A DNA stretch of 64,000 nt from Streptomyces avermitilis MA-4680 = NBRC 14893 (GTDB taxonomy: Bacteria > Actinomycetota > Actinomycetes > Streptomycetales > Streptomycetaceae). Shown in pieces: positions 51,149 to 59,856 of this stretch. The stretch lies in NCBI RefSeq assembly GCF_000009765.2, contig NC_003155.5, positions 5,332,001 to 5,396,000 on the forward strand, given 5' to 3'. Positions within the stretch are counted from its first letter, which is position 1. Every line of letters starts with the position of its first letter. Made by a program: the position numbers and the translations under genes. Below the pieces are notes generated by a model. The model was not told the origin of the DNA, made no database searches, and was given only the letters and a program-made list of their open reading frames with translations.

Positions 51149-51634
51149 TCAGGTGTCGTAGCGGCCGTCCCACGGCTCGCCGAAGCCGAGGCGGTCCGGG
51201 TAGAGCTCCGCCCAGTGCTCCCCCTCGTCCTCCCCCGTCAGCAGGCCGAAGAGGACGCCGTCGACCGTGAGCCGGAAGGGGCGTATCGCGATGTCGGTGT
51301 AGGCGCGCCGGGGGAGGCTGCGCAGGAGTTTGGCCAGGTGGGCGCGGGCTCGGGCGAGGACCGGGTTCTCGCCGTTCTCACCGGCCGGGGTGCGCTGCTG
51401 CTCGGCCCAGGTGCCGGCACACCAGATCTCCGAGTCGCGGTAGCGGCCTTCGGCGTCGAAGGTGTGGAGCACCGTGTAGAGACGCTTGTGCTCCTCCCAG
51501 CCGTCGGCCGGCCGGAAGCCCTCGGGGAACGCGTACGTGACCGACGCCAGGAACTGGCCGTCCGCGTAGCGACCGATGCTGTCCGTGCGGTGCTTCGGCT
51601 GGTAGGCGATCGGGATGACGTGGGGTACTGCCAT
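51149..51634 (-). CDS. Hypothetical protein
   Basis: A 161-residue protein with no family I can name. It has no signal peptide or membrane helix. Aromatic-rich patches (IAYQPKHRTDSIGRYADGQF, YTDIAIRPFRLTVDG) suggest a folded, mostly beta domain. Its ATG at 51634 has no strong ribosome site. The coding signal is good (G/C third positions). Confidence 0.6.
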   Translation of the reverse strand: MAVPHVIPIAYQPKHRTDSIGRYADGQFLASVTYAFPEGFRPADGWEEHKRLYTVLHTFDAEGRYRDSEIWCAGTWAEQQRTPAGENGENPVLARARAHLAKLLRSLPRRAYTDIAIRPFRLTVDGVLFGLLTGEDEGEHWAELYPDRLGFGEPWDGRYDT

Positions 51635-51744
51635 GGCGAAACCATACGGGCGGACGCGGGCATGTCAGCACGGGGGTCAGGTTCAGGCCAGTGGACGGTG
51701 AGGGACGGTGCGGGACAGTACAGAGGGAACCGGCATCATCCGAC

Positions 51745-51784
51745 GCGGAAGGGCCCGGCACCCCACGGTGCCGGGCCCTTCCGC
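51745..51784 (-). terminator. metG terminator
   Basis: A perfect 18-bp stem (51745-51762 with 51767-51784) with a 4-base loop, 15 bp after the metG stop. Confidence 0.85.
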
Positions 51785-51798
51785 GGCTGCGCCGGGAC

Positions 51799-53523
51799 TT
51801 ACTCCGGTGCGCCGCCGAAGCGCTCCTTGTACGACTCCAGGTCCTCGTCAGTGATCTTGGCGAAGAGGACCGGGGGGACGGTGAACGGCGTGCCCGCCGG
51901 GACCGAGTCCAGGGACTTCGCCTCGTCCTGCGTCACCCACGTCGCCGTGTCCTCGCTCAGCGCGAACGCCGAGCGCATGGCCTTGGAGGAGGCGGGGATG
52001 AAGGGCTCCGAGACCACCGAGTAGAGGTGGATCAGGTTCATCGCCGTACGCAGGGTCAGCGCCGCGCCCTCGGGGTTGGTCTTGATCTCCAGCCAGGGAG
52101 CCTTCTCCTCCAGGTAGGAGTTGCCCGCCGACCACAGGGCGCGCAGGGCGGCGGCCGCCTTGCGGAACTGGAGCGTCTCCATGTGCGACTCGTACTCCGC
52201 GAGCAGGGCCGCGATCTCCTCGCCCAGCTTCGTCTCCGACTCGCCGGCCGGGGCACCCGCGGGGACCTCCTCGCCGAAGCGCTTCTTCGAGAAGGACAGG
52301 ACGCGGTTCACGAAGTTGCCCAGCGTGTCCGCCAGGTCCTTGTTGACCGTCGCCGTGAAGTGCTCCCACGTGAACGACGAGTCGTCCGACTCCGGCGCGT
52401 TGGCGATCAGGAAGTAGCGCCAGTAGTCCGCGGGGAGGATCTCCAGCGCGTGGTCCGTGAAGACGCCGCGCTTCTGGGACGTGGAGAACTTTCCGCCGTA
52501 GTACGTCAGCCAGTTGAACGCCTTGACGTAGTCGACCTTCTTCCACGGCTCGCGCACGCCGAGTTCCGTGGCCGGGAACATGACGGTGTGGAAGGGGACG
52601 TTGTCCTTCGCCATGAACTCCGTGTAGCGGACCGGGTTCTCGCCGGAGTCGGCGTCGTACCACCACGACTTCCAGTCACGGTTCTCCGGGTCCAGGTCCG
52701 ACCACTCCTTCGTCGCCCCGATGTACTCGATCGGTGCGTCGAACCAGACGTAGAAGACCTTGCCCTCGGCGGCCAGCTCCGGCCAGGTGTCGGCCGGGAC
52801 CGGGACACCCCAGTCCAGGTCACGGGTGATCGCGCGGTCGTGCAGCCCCTCGTTCAGCCACTTGCGGGCGATGGAGGACGCCAGCTGCGGCCACTCCTCC
52901 TCGTGGCGGGCGACCCACTCCTCGACCTCGTGCTGGAGCTTCGACTGGAGGAGGAAGAGGTGCTTCGTCTCCCGGACCTCCAGGTCCGTCGAGCCGGAGA
53001 TCGCCGAGCGGGGGTTGATGAGGTCGGTCGGGTCCAGGACGCGCGTGCAGTTCTCGCACTGGTCGCCGCGGGCCTTGTCGTAACCGCAGTGGGGGCAGGT
53101 GCCCTCCACGTAGCGGTCGGGCAGGAAGCGGCCGTCCGCCGGGGAGTACACCTGGCGGATCGCGCGCTCCTCGATGAAGCCGTTCTCGTTCAGGCGGCGG
53201 GCGAAGTGCTGGGTGATCTCGCGGTTCTGCTCGCTGGAGCTGCGGCCGAAGTAGTCGAAGGCCAGCTCGAAGCCGTCGTACACCGCCTTCTGCGCGTCGT
53301 GCGCCTGCGCGCAGAACTCGTCGACCGGGAGGCCCCGCTCCTTCGCCGCCAGCTCGGCCGGCGTGCCGTGCTCGTCCGTCGCGCAGATGTACAGGACGTC
53401 GTGGCCGCGCTGGCGGAGGTACCGGGAGTACACGTCCGCCGGGAGCATGGACCCCACCATGTTGCCCAGGTGCTTGATCCCGTTGATGTACGGAAGGGCG
53501 CTGGTGATGAGGTGTCGAGCCAT
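51799..53523 (-). CDS. metG: Methionyl-tRNA synthetase
   Basis: A 574-residue class I synthetase without the C-terminal dimer domain. The HIGH-type motif is HLGN (18-21), the zinc knuckle is CPHCGYDKARGDQCENC (near 143-159) and the KMSKS-type motif is KFSTS in GGKFSTSQKRGV. The first lysine is kept while the second is replaced. The anticodon-binding helices follow (about 400-530). It provides Met-tRNA for initiation and elongation. Confidence 0.95.
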   Translation of the reverse strand: MARHLITSALPYINGIKHLGNMVGSMLPADVYSRYLRQRGHDVLYICATDEHGTPAELAAKERGLPVDEFCAQAHDAQKAVYDGFELAFDYFGRSSSEQNREITQHFARRLNENGFIEERAIRQVYSPADGRFLPDRYVEGTCPHCGYDKARGDQCENCTRVLDPTDLINPRSAISGSTDLEVRETKHLFLLQSKLQHEVEEWVARHEEEWPQLASSIARKWLNEGLHDRAITRDLDWGVPVPADTWPELAAEGKVFYVWFDAPIEYIGATKEWSDLDPENRDWKSWWYDADSGENPVRYTEFMAKDNVPFHTVMFPATELGVREPWKKVDYVKAFNWLTYYGGKFSTSQKRGVFTDHALEILPADYWRYFLIANAPESDDSSFTWEHFTATVNKDLADTLGNFVNRVLSFSKKRFGEEVPAGAPAGESETKLGEEIAALLAEYESHMETLQFRKAAAALRALWSAGNSYLEEKAPWLEIKTNPEGAALTLRTAMNLIHLYSVVSEPFIPASSKAMRSAFALSEDTATWVTQDEAKSLDSVPAGTPFTVPPVLFAKITDEDLESYKERFGGAPE

Positions 53524-53611
53524 CGCGGGCTGCTCCCAAGTCGCTACGCGGGGTGACGATCTCGTGGTTTTCGGGTCGTCTGGAACCTTGAAATCGTAGC
53601 CGACATGGGTA

Positions 53612-53653
53612 CGCCGCCCGCTCCCCGTTTTACGGGGTGGGAAGCGGGCGGCG
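53612..53653 (-). terminator. Hairpin after the VWA protein gene
   Basis: CGCCGCCCGCT (53612-53622) pairs with AGCGGGCGGCG (53643-53653), with an inner CCCCG/CGGGG stem around TTTTA. Confidence 0.65.
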
Positions 53654-53694
53654 TTTCGGCCGCGTACGGCCGGGGGGTTGGGGGCGGGGCGTTG

Positions 53695-53732
53695 CGCGCT
53701 TACGCGCTTACGCGCTTACGCGCGGAGGGTTA
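53695..53732 (-). repeat. 8-bp repeat giving TAA stops in three frames
   Basis: The unit TTACGCGC is repeated three times just after the VWA gene. On the reverse strand TAA occurs at 53732-53730 (the gene stop), 53718, 53710 and 53702. The offsets of 14, 22 and 30 bases cover all three frames. Confidence 0.85.
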
Positions 53733-55478
53733 CGGGCGCCAGGCTGCCAGTACGCCCTCGTAGAGCTCGGCGTCCGTGAGTTCGCGCGGGGTCGGGCCCG
53801 CGTGGAAGAAGGCCGTGTTGCCGGTCTTCAGCTTGCGGAGGTAGTCGAAGGCCTTGTTGTCGTGCTCTCCGAAGGCGACGAAGGAGAAGAAGACGGTGGG
53901 GTGGTTCTTGGCCGCGTCCGTGAGGGCCTGGGTGGCCGGGGTCTTGGCGTCCGGGGCGCCGTCCGTCTGGAAGACGACCAGGGCGGGGGCCTTGGGGTCC
54001 GCCGACTTCTCGTGGTGGGCGAGCACGGCCTCGACGGCCGCGTGGTAGCTGGTACGGCCCATGCGGCCGAGGGCCGTGTGGAGCTCGTCGATCTTGTTCT
54101 CGTGCTCGGTGAGGGTGAGCTCGCCGGTGCCGTCCAGTTCCGTCGAGAAGAAGACGACGTGGACCGTGGCCTCGGGGTCGAGGTGGGCGGCGAGGGCGAG
54201 GGTCTGCTCGCCGAGGGCCTGGGCGGAGCCGTCCTTGTAGTACGGGCGCATGGAGGCGGAGCGGTCGAGGACGAGGTAGACCTTGGCCCGGGTGCCGGTG
54301 AGGTCGTTCTTCTCGAGGGTGGTGGCGGCGGCCTTGTAGGCGGTGAGCAGGCCGGGGGCGTCGGACTTCACGCGGGTGGCGGGGCCCTGTGGGGCCTGGT
54401 CGCCGTCGGCGGCTGACGGTTCCGGGGTGGGCTGCTCGGCCACCGGCTCCGGCTCTGGCTCCGCGGTCTTTTCGGCGACCGTCGGCTCGGGCTCGGGCTC
54501 GGGGGTGGTTTCGGCCACCGGTTCGGGCTCGGGGGTGGCTTCGACCGTCGGCTCGGGCTCGGGGGTCGCCTCAGCCACGGGCTCGGGCTGCGGTTCGGGG
54601 GTCACCTCGGCTACCGGCTCGGGGGCCGGCTCGACCGCCGGTTCGGGCTCGGAGGTCGCCTCTGCCGCAGGCTCGGGCTCGGGTGCCGCTTCGGCCACCG
54701 GCTCCGGTTCGACCGCCGGCTCCGGCTCGGGCTGCGGCTCGGGGGCCACCTCGGCTACCGGCTCGGGGGCCGCTTCGGCCACCGGTTCGGGGTCGGGCTC
54801 CGGCTCGACCGCCGGTTCGGGCTCAGGGGCCGTCTCGGCCACCGGCTCCGACTCCGGCTCGACGACCGGTTCGGGCTCCGCGGTCTTTTCGGCGACCGCC
54901 GGCTCCGGCTCGGGCTCGGGCTCAGGGGTGGTCTCGGCCACCGGCTCCGGCTCGGGTGCCACCTCGGCCTCCGGCTCGGGCTTCGGCTCGGGCTCGGGTG
55001 CCACCTCGGCCACCGGCTCAGGCTCGGGGGTGGTCTCGGCCACCGGCTCGGGCTCCGGCTCGGGCTCAGGGGTGGTCTCGGCCACCGGCTCCGGCTCGAC
55101 CGTCGGCTCCGGTGCAACCTCCGGTGCCTCGGCCTCCGGTGCCTCGGCCTCTGTGACCTCCGGCTCCTCGGCCTCCTCGGCCTTCGTTTCCTTGGCCTCC
55201 GTGGCCTCCGTGGCCTTTTCGGTTGCCTCCGTAGCCCTCGGCTTCGGGACCGCCACGTTGTCGAACGCTGCCGACACCAGTTCGTCCACCACGGACGCCT
55301 GGGCCGGTACCTCCGCCGGGGCCTCGGTGGGCCGGTCCGGCTCCGCGGTAGCCTCCCGCTCGCCCGCCGGGGCCGGAACGGTCGGCTCCGACGTGGTCTC
55401 CCGCGAGGGCTCCCCGTCGGCGGCACGACCCTTGCGTGAGCGGCCGAACGCGTTCCTCAGGAGAGTAAGAATGCCCAT
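53730..55478 (-). CDS. VWA (TerF-like) protein with a long Glu-Pro repeat
   Basis: A 582-residue protein. A short basic N-terminus (MGILTLLRNAFGRSRKG) is followed by a Glu/Ala/Thr-rich stretch and about 230 residues of PEPEPVAE-type repeats (about 122-350). The C-terminal von Willebrand A domain (about 370-580) has the MIDAS motif DRSAS in VYLVLDRSASMRPYY and resembles the TerF-type VWA of tellurite/stress proteins. The repeat is probably a rigid, acidic spacer. ATG 55478 begins this pattern; longer starts read into noncoding sequence. Its role is unknown; no ter genes are adjacent. Confidence 0.82.
   Translation of the reverse strand: MGILTLLRNAFGRSRKGRAADGEPSRETTSEPTVPAPAGEREATAEPDRPTEAPAEVPAQASVVDELVSAAFDNVAVPKPRATEATEKATEATEAKETKAEEAEEPEVTEAEAPEAEAPEVAPEPTVEPEPVAETTPEPEPEPEPVAETTPEPEPVAEVAPEPEPKPEPEAEVAPEPEPVAETTPEPEPEPEPAVAEKTAEPEPVVEPESEPVAETAPEPEPAVEPEPDPEPVAEAAPEPVAEVAPEPQPEPEPAVEPEPVAEAAPEPEPAAEATSEPEPAVEPAPEPVAEVTPEPQPEPVAEATPEPEPTVEATPEPEPVAETTPEPEPEPTVAEKTAEPEPEPVAEQPTPEPSAADGDQAPQGPATRVKSDAPGLLTAYKAAATTLEKNDLTGTRAKVYLVLDRSASMRPYYKDGSAQALGEQTLALAAHLDPEATVHVVFFSTELDGTGELTLTEHENKIDELHTALGRMGRTSYHAAVEAVLAHHEKSADPKAPALVVFQTDGAPDAKTPATQALTDAAKNHPTVFFSFVAFGEHDNKAFDYLRKLKTGNTAFFHAGPTPRELTDAELYEGVLAAWRP
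54425..55112 (-). repeat. In-frame Glu-Pro repeat region
   Basis: Degenerate units of 8-16 codons around EPEPVAE(T/V)(T/A)PEPEP. The DNA is strongly repetitive (GGTTCGGGCTC-like), so length variation and assembly errors are possible. Confidence 0.85.
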
Positions 55479-55778
55479 GTGCGCAACCCTTCGCGTGAGT
55501 TGAAGCCCGTCAATCCCTGGCCAGGACGGACACGTAAGGTTAGCGGTCACAGCTGGTGATCTTGGGGTGGGTCCGACGGGCGAGAACCGGCCACGACGGG
55601 ACCCACGTCGACCCGCACGGCAATCCCCTGCCGATCCGACGTCCATCCCGCGTCCACCCCGCGCCAACCCCCGTACGGATCCCGCGGGTTCACCCTCCGT
55701 TCAGCCGCACGCCCTCCTCCCGCACACGCGTCCCCATAGCGTCACGCCGAGATCAAGGGAACGTATGGGGAGAGTAAA
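55479..55778. other. 300-bp divergent gap between VWA and PhoX genes
   Basis: No gene is seen. It holds the VWA promoter and, nearer the PhoX gene, a PHO box (55688-55709) and a TAGCGT hexamer near 55737. Confidence 0.45.
55688..55709 (+). promoter_or_regulatory. PHO box (PhoP binding site) before phoX
   Basis: GTTCACCCTCC is directly followed by GTTCAGCCGCA: two 11-bp direct repeat units like the Streptomyces PHO box, where PhoP binds GTTCACC units under phosphate starvation. A -10-like TAGCGT begins about 28 bases downstream, so PhoP would sit at the -35 region. Confidence 0.8.
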
Positions 55779-57881
55779 GTGCGCAGACTGCTGCCGTTGA
55801 TCGGAACGCCCGCCTCGCATCCCGGTGGCCGGTCCGCCCTGACCTGTCGCTTCCGGTGCGGTGACGCCTGCTTCCAAGAGGTGCCCAACACCAGCGCCAA
55901 CCAATATGTCGGCGATGTCATCGCGGGCGCGCTCAGCCGGCGCTCGATGATGCGGGCCGCCGCCGTCGTCACGGTCGCCGCCGGCGCGGGTACCGCCGCG
56001 GTCGCCCGGGCCCCGCAGGCGCAGGCGCAGGCCGCGACCGGGACCCCGTACGCGGCGCAGCCCACCGCGCAGCCCACCGCGCAGTCCACCTCGTCCCGGC
56101 GCGGCGCGCGCGGGCTTCGGTTCACGCCCGTCGCCCCCAACACCACCGACGCCGTCGTGACCCCCGACGGCTACCGGCAGAACGTCGTCATCCGCTGGGG
56201 CGAGCCCATCCTGCGCGGTGCCCCGGCCTTCGACCCGGAGAACCAGACCGCCGAGGCCCAGGCCGGCCAGTTCGGGTACAACAACGACTTCCTCGCCCTC
56301 CTGCCCCTGCCCGGCGAGCGGGGGCGGCAGCTGCTCGTCGCCAACCACGAGTACACCGACGAGATCCTGATGTTCCGCGGGTACGACGCCGCCAGCCCGA
56401 CCCGCCGGCAGGTCGAGGTCGCCTGGGCCGCCCACGGTCTGTCCGCCGTCGTGGTGGAGGAGGACCGCGGGACGGGGAGGCTCACCGCCGTCACCCGGCA
56501 CCACCTCAACCGGCGCGTCACCGCCACCACCGAGTTCCGGCTCACCGGGCCCGCCGCCGGCTCCGCCCTCCTCAGGACGTCCGCCGACCCGACCGGCCGC
56601 AAGGTCCTCGGCACCCTCAACAACTGCTCCGGCGGTACGACCCCCTGGGGCACGACCCTCCACGGCGAGGAGAACTTCAACCAGTACTTCGCGAACGGCT
56701 CCCGCCCCACCGACACGCGGTACGGCATCGGCACCGGCGCCACCGAGCGCAAGTGGGAGCGGTTCGACCGGCGGTTCGACATCGCCCAGGAGCCCAACGA
56801 GGTGCACCGTTTCGGATACGTCGTCGAGTTCGACCCGTACGACCCCGCCTCCACGCCCCGCAAGCACACCGCGCTCGGCCGCTTCAAGCACGAGGCCGCG
56901 ACCGTGCGGCTCACGGACGACGGGCGCCCGGTCGTCTACACCGGCGACGACGAGCGTTTCGACTACTTCTACAAGTTCGTCGGCAGCAAGCGGATGCGCC
57001 ACGGCACCTCCCGCTCCGCGCGTGAGCACAACCTCTCGCTCCTCGACGAGGGCACGCTGTACGTCGCCAAGCTGACCGGTGACTCCCCGGCCACCGACAT
57101 CGACGGCAGCGGGAAGCTGCCGGGCGACGGGGAGTTCGACGGCGGCGGCAGCTGGATCCCGCTCGCCACCGCCACCGCCGGCGGGGCCGTGTCCCACGTC
57201 GAGGGGATGACGGCCGAGGAGGTCTTCGTCTTCACCCGGCTCGCCGGCGACAAGGTGGGCGCCACCAAGATGGACCGCCCGGAGGACATCCAGCCCTCGC
57301 CGCACACCGGCAAGGTGTACGTCGCGCTGACCAACAACTCCAACCGCGGCAAGACCGGCTACGCGCCCGCCGACGAGGCCAACCCGCGCAACGCCAACAA
57401 GCACGGGCACATCCTGGAACTCACGGAACGCCACAGCCGGCCCGAAAGCCTCACCTTCGGCTGGTCGCTCTTCCTCGTCGCGGGCGACCCGGCCGACTCG
57501 TCCACCTACTTCGCGGGCTTCCCCAAGGACCGGGTCAGCCCGATCTCCTGCCCGGACAACGTGGCCTTCGACCCGCACGGCAACCTGTGGATCTCCACCG
57601 ACGGCAACCAGCTCGGTTCCCACGACGGACTGTTCGGCGTCGCGACCAGGGGGGACCGGCGCGGTGAGCTGAAGCAGTTCCTGACCGTGCCGACCGGCGC
57701 CGAGACCTGTGGGCCGATCGTCCAGGACCGGCGCGTGCTGGTCGCCGTCCAGCACCCGGGCGAGGTCGACGGCGCGTCCGTCGAGAAGCCCGCGAGCACC
57801 TGGCCCGACGGCCCCGGGAAGATCGTCCGCCCGGCCGTGGTCGCGGTGTGGCGCGCGGACGGCTGCGACATCGGGATCTAG
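55779..57881 (+). CDS. PhoX family alkaline phosphatase (DUF839), Tat-exported
   Basis: A 700-residue exported phosphatase. The twin-arginine signal SRRSMMRAAAVV sits unusually deep, at about residues 53-64, after a 50-residue leader. The PhoX fold follows, with LVANHEYTDEILMF, LNNCSGGTTPWGTTLHGEEN and PRNANKHGHILEL as conserved stretches around its metal cluster (iron and calcium in known PhoX). It releases phosphate from organic esters outside the cell. A PHO box upstream supports phosphate control. GTG 55779 has GGGGAG upstream. Confidence 0.88.
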   Translation: MRRLLPLIGTPASHPGGRSALTCRFRCGDACFQEVPNTSANQYVGDVIAGALSRRSMMRAAAVVTVAAGAGTAAVARAPQAQAQAATGTPYAAQPTAQPTAQSTSSRRGARGLRFTPVAPNTTDAVVTPDGYRQNVVIRWGEPILRGAPAFDPENQTAEAQAGQFGYNNDFLALLPLPGERGRQLLVANHEYTDEILMFRGYDAASPTRRQVEVAWAAHGLSAVVVEEDRGTGRLTAVTRHHLNRRVTATTEFRLTGPAAGSALLRTSADPTGRKVLGTLNNCSGGTTPWGTTLHGEENFNQYFANGSRPTDTRYGIGTGATERKWERFDRRFDIAQEPNEVHRFGYVVEFDPYDPASTPRKHTALGRFKHEAATVRLTDDGRPVVYTGDDERFDYFYKFVGSKRMRHGTSRSAREHNLSLLDEGTLYVAKLTGDSPATDIDGSGKLPGDGEFDGGGSWIPLATATAGGAVSHVEGMTAEEVFVFTRLAGDKVGATKMDRPEDIQPSPHTGKVYVALTNNSNRGKTGYAPADEANPRNANKHGHILELTERHSRPESLTFGWSLFLVAGDPADSSTYFAGFPKDRVSPISCPDNVAFDPHGNLWISTDGNQLGSHDGLFGVATRGDRRGELKQFLTVPTGAETCGPIVQDRRVLVAVQHPGEVDGASVEKPASTWPDGPGKIVRPAVVAVWRADGCDIGI

Positions 57882-57967
57882 TGGACGGCCGCGGCATCGG
57901 GGTCTACGGGGTCTAGCGGACGGCCGCGACATCGGGGTCTAGCAGACGGCCACGGCATCGGGGCCCA
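57855..57967 (+). repeat. 26-bp repeat across the phoX and lysR gene ends
   Basis: Units begin at 57855 (last phoX codons), 57881, 57916 and 57942, with the pattern GCGGACGGCCGCGACATCGG plus GGTCTA. TAG occurs at 57879, 57914 and 57940, once in each frame. CTAG in the third unit also supplies the lysR stop on the other strand. Confidence 0.88.
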
Positions 57968-58889
57968 GTGGCTGGGACGCGACGCGTTCCAGCCACTCGC
58001 GGTATGCCGGTGCCTGGCGCGCCGTCTCCCAGTACGCCTCCGCCAGTTCCGGGAAGACGCCGTCCAGTTCCGCCTCCGTGCGGGCCGCCACCAGCAGCCG
58101 TACGCCGAGGGGGTCGCCGTGCAGCCGGCGGACCGCCATCTCGGGGCGGGACGGGGAGGTCGGCTGGCAGACCGTGACGACCTCGCCGGTGGCCACCAGG
58201 GTCGCGGCCGTGTGGTAATCGCCGTGCAGGATGCGCGGGTTGAGCCCGGCCGCGCGCAGCATCCGGTGCACGGCGTCCCACTCGCCGTCGACGGTCGGGT
58301 CCACCATCCAGCGGTCCGCGGCCAGGTCGGAGAGGTGGACGACGGGGCGGCCGGCGGCCGGATGGTCGTGGGGGAGGGAGACGAACTGGGGCTCCCGCTC
58401 CACCAGGACGCGCAGCCGCAGCCCGTCCGGGACGCGCAGCGGGCAGCCCTCCACCTCGTGCACGAAGGCGACGTCGAGGCGGCCCTCGGCGACCAGGTTG
58501 AGCAGCGCGTTCGCGGAGACGTCCATCTGGAGAAGGGGTTCGCCGCGACGGACGCGCAGGCGGCGCAGCCAGCCCGCGAGGGCGCGGCTCGCGGTGGAGC
58601 CGATGCGCAGCTGGGGCTCGTCCGCGGCGGCGGCCCGCGCCTCGGCGACCAGGGTGCGCATTTCGGCCAGCAGCGGGCGGGCCCGGCCCAGGACGGTCCG
58701 GCCGAGCGGGGTGGGGCGGCAGCCGGTGCGCTCGCGGGTGAACAGCTCGCCGCCCAGCTCCTGTTCGATGCGGCGCAACTGCGTGCTCAACGAGGGCTGT
58801 GCCACGCCGAGTTGGCGGGCGGCACGGTGCAGGCTGCCGGTGTCCGCTATGGCGCACAGCGCGCGGAGGTGCCTGACCTCAAGCTCCAT
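57939..58889 (-). CDS. LysR family regulator next to snapalysin
   Basis: A 316-residue regulator. The helix-turn-helix (about 5-60) has TGSLHRAARQLGVAQPSLSTQLRRIE, and the effector domain covers about 90-290. It diverges from the snapalysin gene, the arrangement of the Streptomyces small neutral protease locus in which the LysR protein activates the protease. Its last codons and stop lie inside a 26-bp repeat shared with phoX. Confidence 0.88.
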   Translation of the reverse strand: MELEVRHLRALCAIADTGSLHRAARQLGVAQPSLSTQLRRIEQELGGELFTRERTGCRPTPLGRTVLGRARPLLAEMRTLVAEARAAAADEPQLRIGSTASRALAGWLRRLRVRRGEPLLQMDVSANALLNLVAEGRLDVAFVHEVEGCPLRVPDGLRLRVLVEREPQFVSLPHDHPAAGRPVVHLSDLAADRWMVDPTVDGEWDAVHRMLRAAGLNPRILHGDYHTAATLVATGEVVTVCQPTSPSRPEMAVRRLHGDPLGVRLLVAARTEAELDGVFPELAEAYWETARQAPAYREWLERVASQPLGPDAVAVC

Positions 58890-59096
58890 GCCTGCGGAGC
58901 CTAAGCCGGAACTTAAAGATTCACCAGACTCACAAACCCCATGCAACACAGGCGAGTCGGCGCACCTCAGGCCCCCACCTCGGACCCGGTGGCCGGGATA
59001 CGTCCGTCCTATCACCACTTGCCATCATCACAGCCGCCGCACAGGCATCAACACTCACCGATGACGACTTCACCCCCCACCCACAAGGAGTCATCG
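58890..59096. promoter_or_regulatory. lysR/snapalysin divergent promoter region
   Basis: A 207-bp gap with an AT-rich patch (ACTTAAAGATTCACC near 58912). LysR proteins bind T-N11-A sites in such gaps; I cannot fix one by eye. The protease start has AAGGAG at 59085. Confidence 0.45.
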
Positions 59097-59780
59097 ATGC
59101 GCATGTCCACGTCCGCCCTCGCGGCGGCTGCGGTCGGTCTGAGTCTCGCGACCGCCTCGCTGAGCATGGCCGTACCGGCCACGGCCGCGCCCGTCGCACC
59201 GGCCGCCGCCACGGCGTACTCGGGCTACACCGGCTCGGCCGCGGAGGCCAAGGCCAACCAGGCGTTCTTCGAGGCCGTCATCAAGTCCGTCGCCGAGAAG
59301 CGCGCCGCCCAGCCGAGAAGCGCCGCGGCCGTCACCGTCGTGTACGACGCCTCCCGCGCGCCCTCGTTCAGCTCCGTGATAGCCCGCAGCACCCAGATAT
59401 GGAACGGCTCGGTGTCGAACGTGAAGCTCCAGTCGGGCTCCGCGTCGAATGCCGACTTCAGCTACCGCGAGGGCAACGACTCCCGTGGCTCGTACGCCTC
59501 CACGGACGGTCACGGCAGCGGCTATGTCTTCCTCGACTACGCGCAGAACCGGCAGTACGACTCCACCCGCGTGACCGCCCACGAGACCGGGCACGTGCTC
59601 GGTCTTCCCGACCACTACACCGGGCCGTGCAGTGAGCTGATGTCGGGCGGCGGCCCCGGCACGTCCTGCACCAACGCCTACCCGAACTCGGCCGAGCGCT
59701 CCCGCGTGAACCAGCTGTGGGTCAACGGCTTCGCGAAGGCCCTCGACAAGGCCCTCCAGAAGGCCGGCCGCCAGGGCTGA
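59097..59780 (+). CDS. snpA: Snapalysin (small neutral metalloprotease, M7)
   Basis: A 227-residue secreted protease precursor. The signal peptide covers about 1-31 (ending in ATA-A), a propeptide runs to about 75, and the mature domain starts near AVTVVYDAS. The zinc site is HETGHVLGLPD, giving His162, Glu163, His166 and Asp172. Using Asp as the third ligand is typical of snapalysin. Cysteines in GPCSE and TSCTN would form a disulfide. The divergent LysR gene is the expected activator. Confidence 0.94.
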   Translation: MRMSTSALAAAAVGLSLATASLSMAVPATAAPVAPAAATAYSGYTGSAAEAKANQAFFEAVIKSVAEKRAAQPRSAAAVTVVYDASRAPSFSSVIARSTQIWNGSVSNVKLQSGSASNADFSYREGNDSRGSYASTDGHGSGYVFLDYAQNRQYDSTRVTAHETGHVLGLPDHYTGPCSELMSGGGPGTSCTNAYPNSAERSRVNQLWVNGFAKALDKALQKAGRQG

Positions 59781-59785
59781 GCCCC

Positions 59786-59816
59786 TCGCGCGGCCGCGCG
59801 GACCGCGGCCGCGCGA
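59786..59816 (+). terminator. Snapalysin terminator
   Basis: TCGCGCGGCCGCG pairs with CGCGGCCGCGCGA (13 bp), with a 5-base loop, just after the stop. Confidence 0.75.
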
Positions 59817-59856
59817 CGCGTCACCGCGCACCTTCACTTGTCCCACCCCCCACGGG

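Noticed and set aside
53624..53729. Small peptide gene in the metG/VWA gap
   Set aside because: Only repeats and a hairpin are present; there is no start codon with a ribosome site.
54389..55503. Ser/Gly/Thr- or Arg/Pro-rich + frames opposite the VWA repeat
   Set aside because: They are translations of the complementary strand of a repeat and would be low-complexity only.
55701..57932. 743-codon reverse frame opposite phoX
   Set aside because: Antisense shadow of the PhoX gene; Gly/Arg/Val-rich with no motif.
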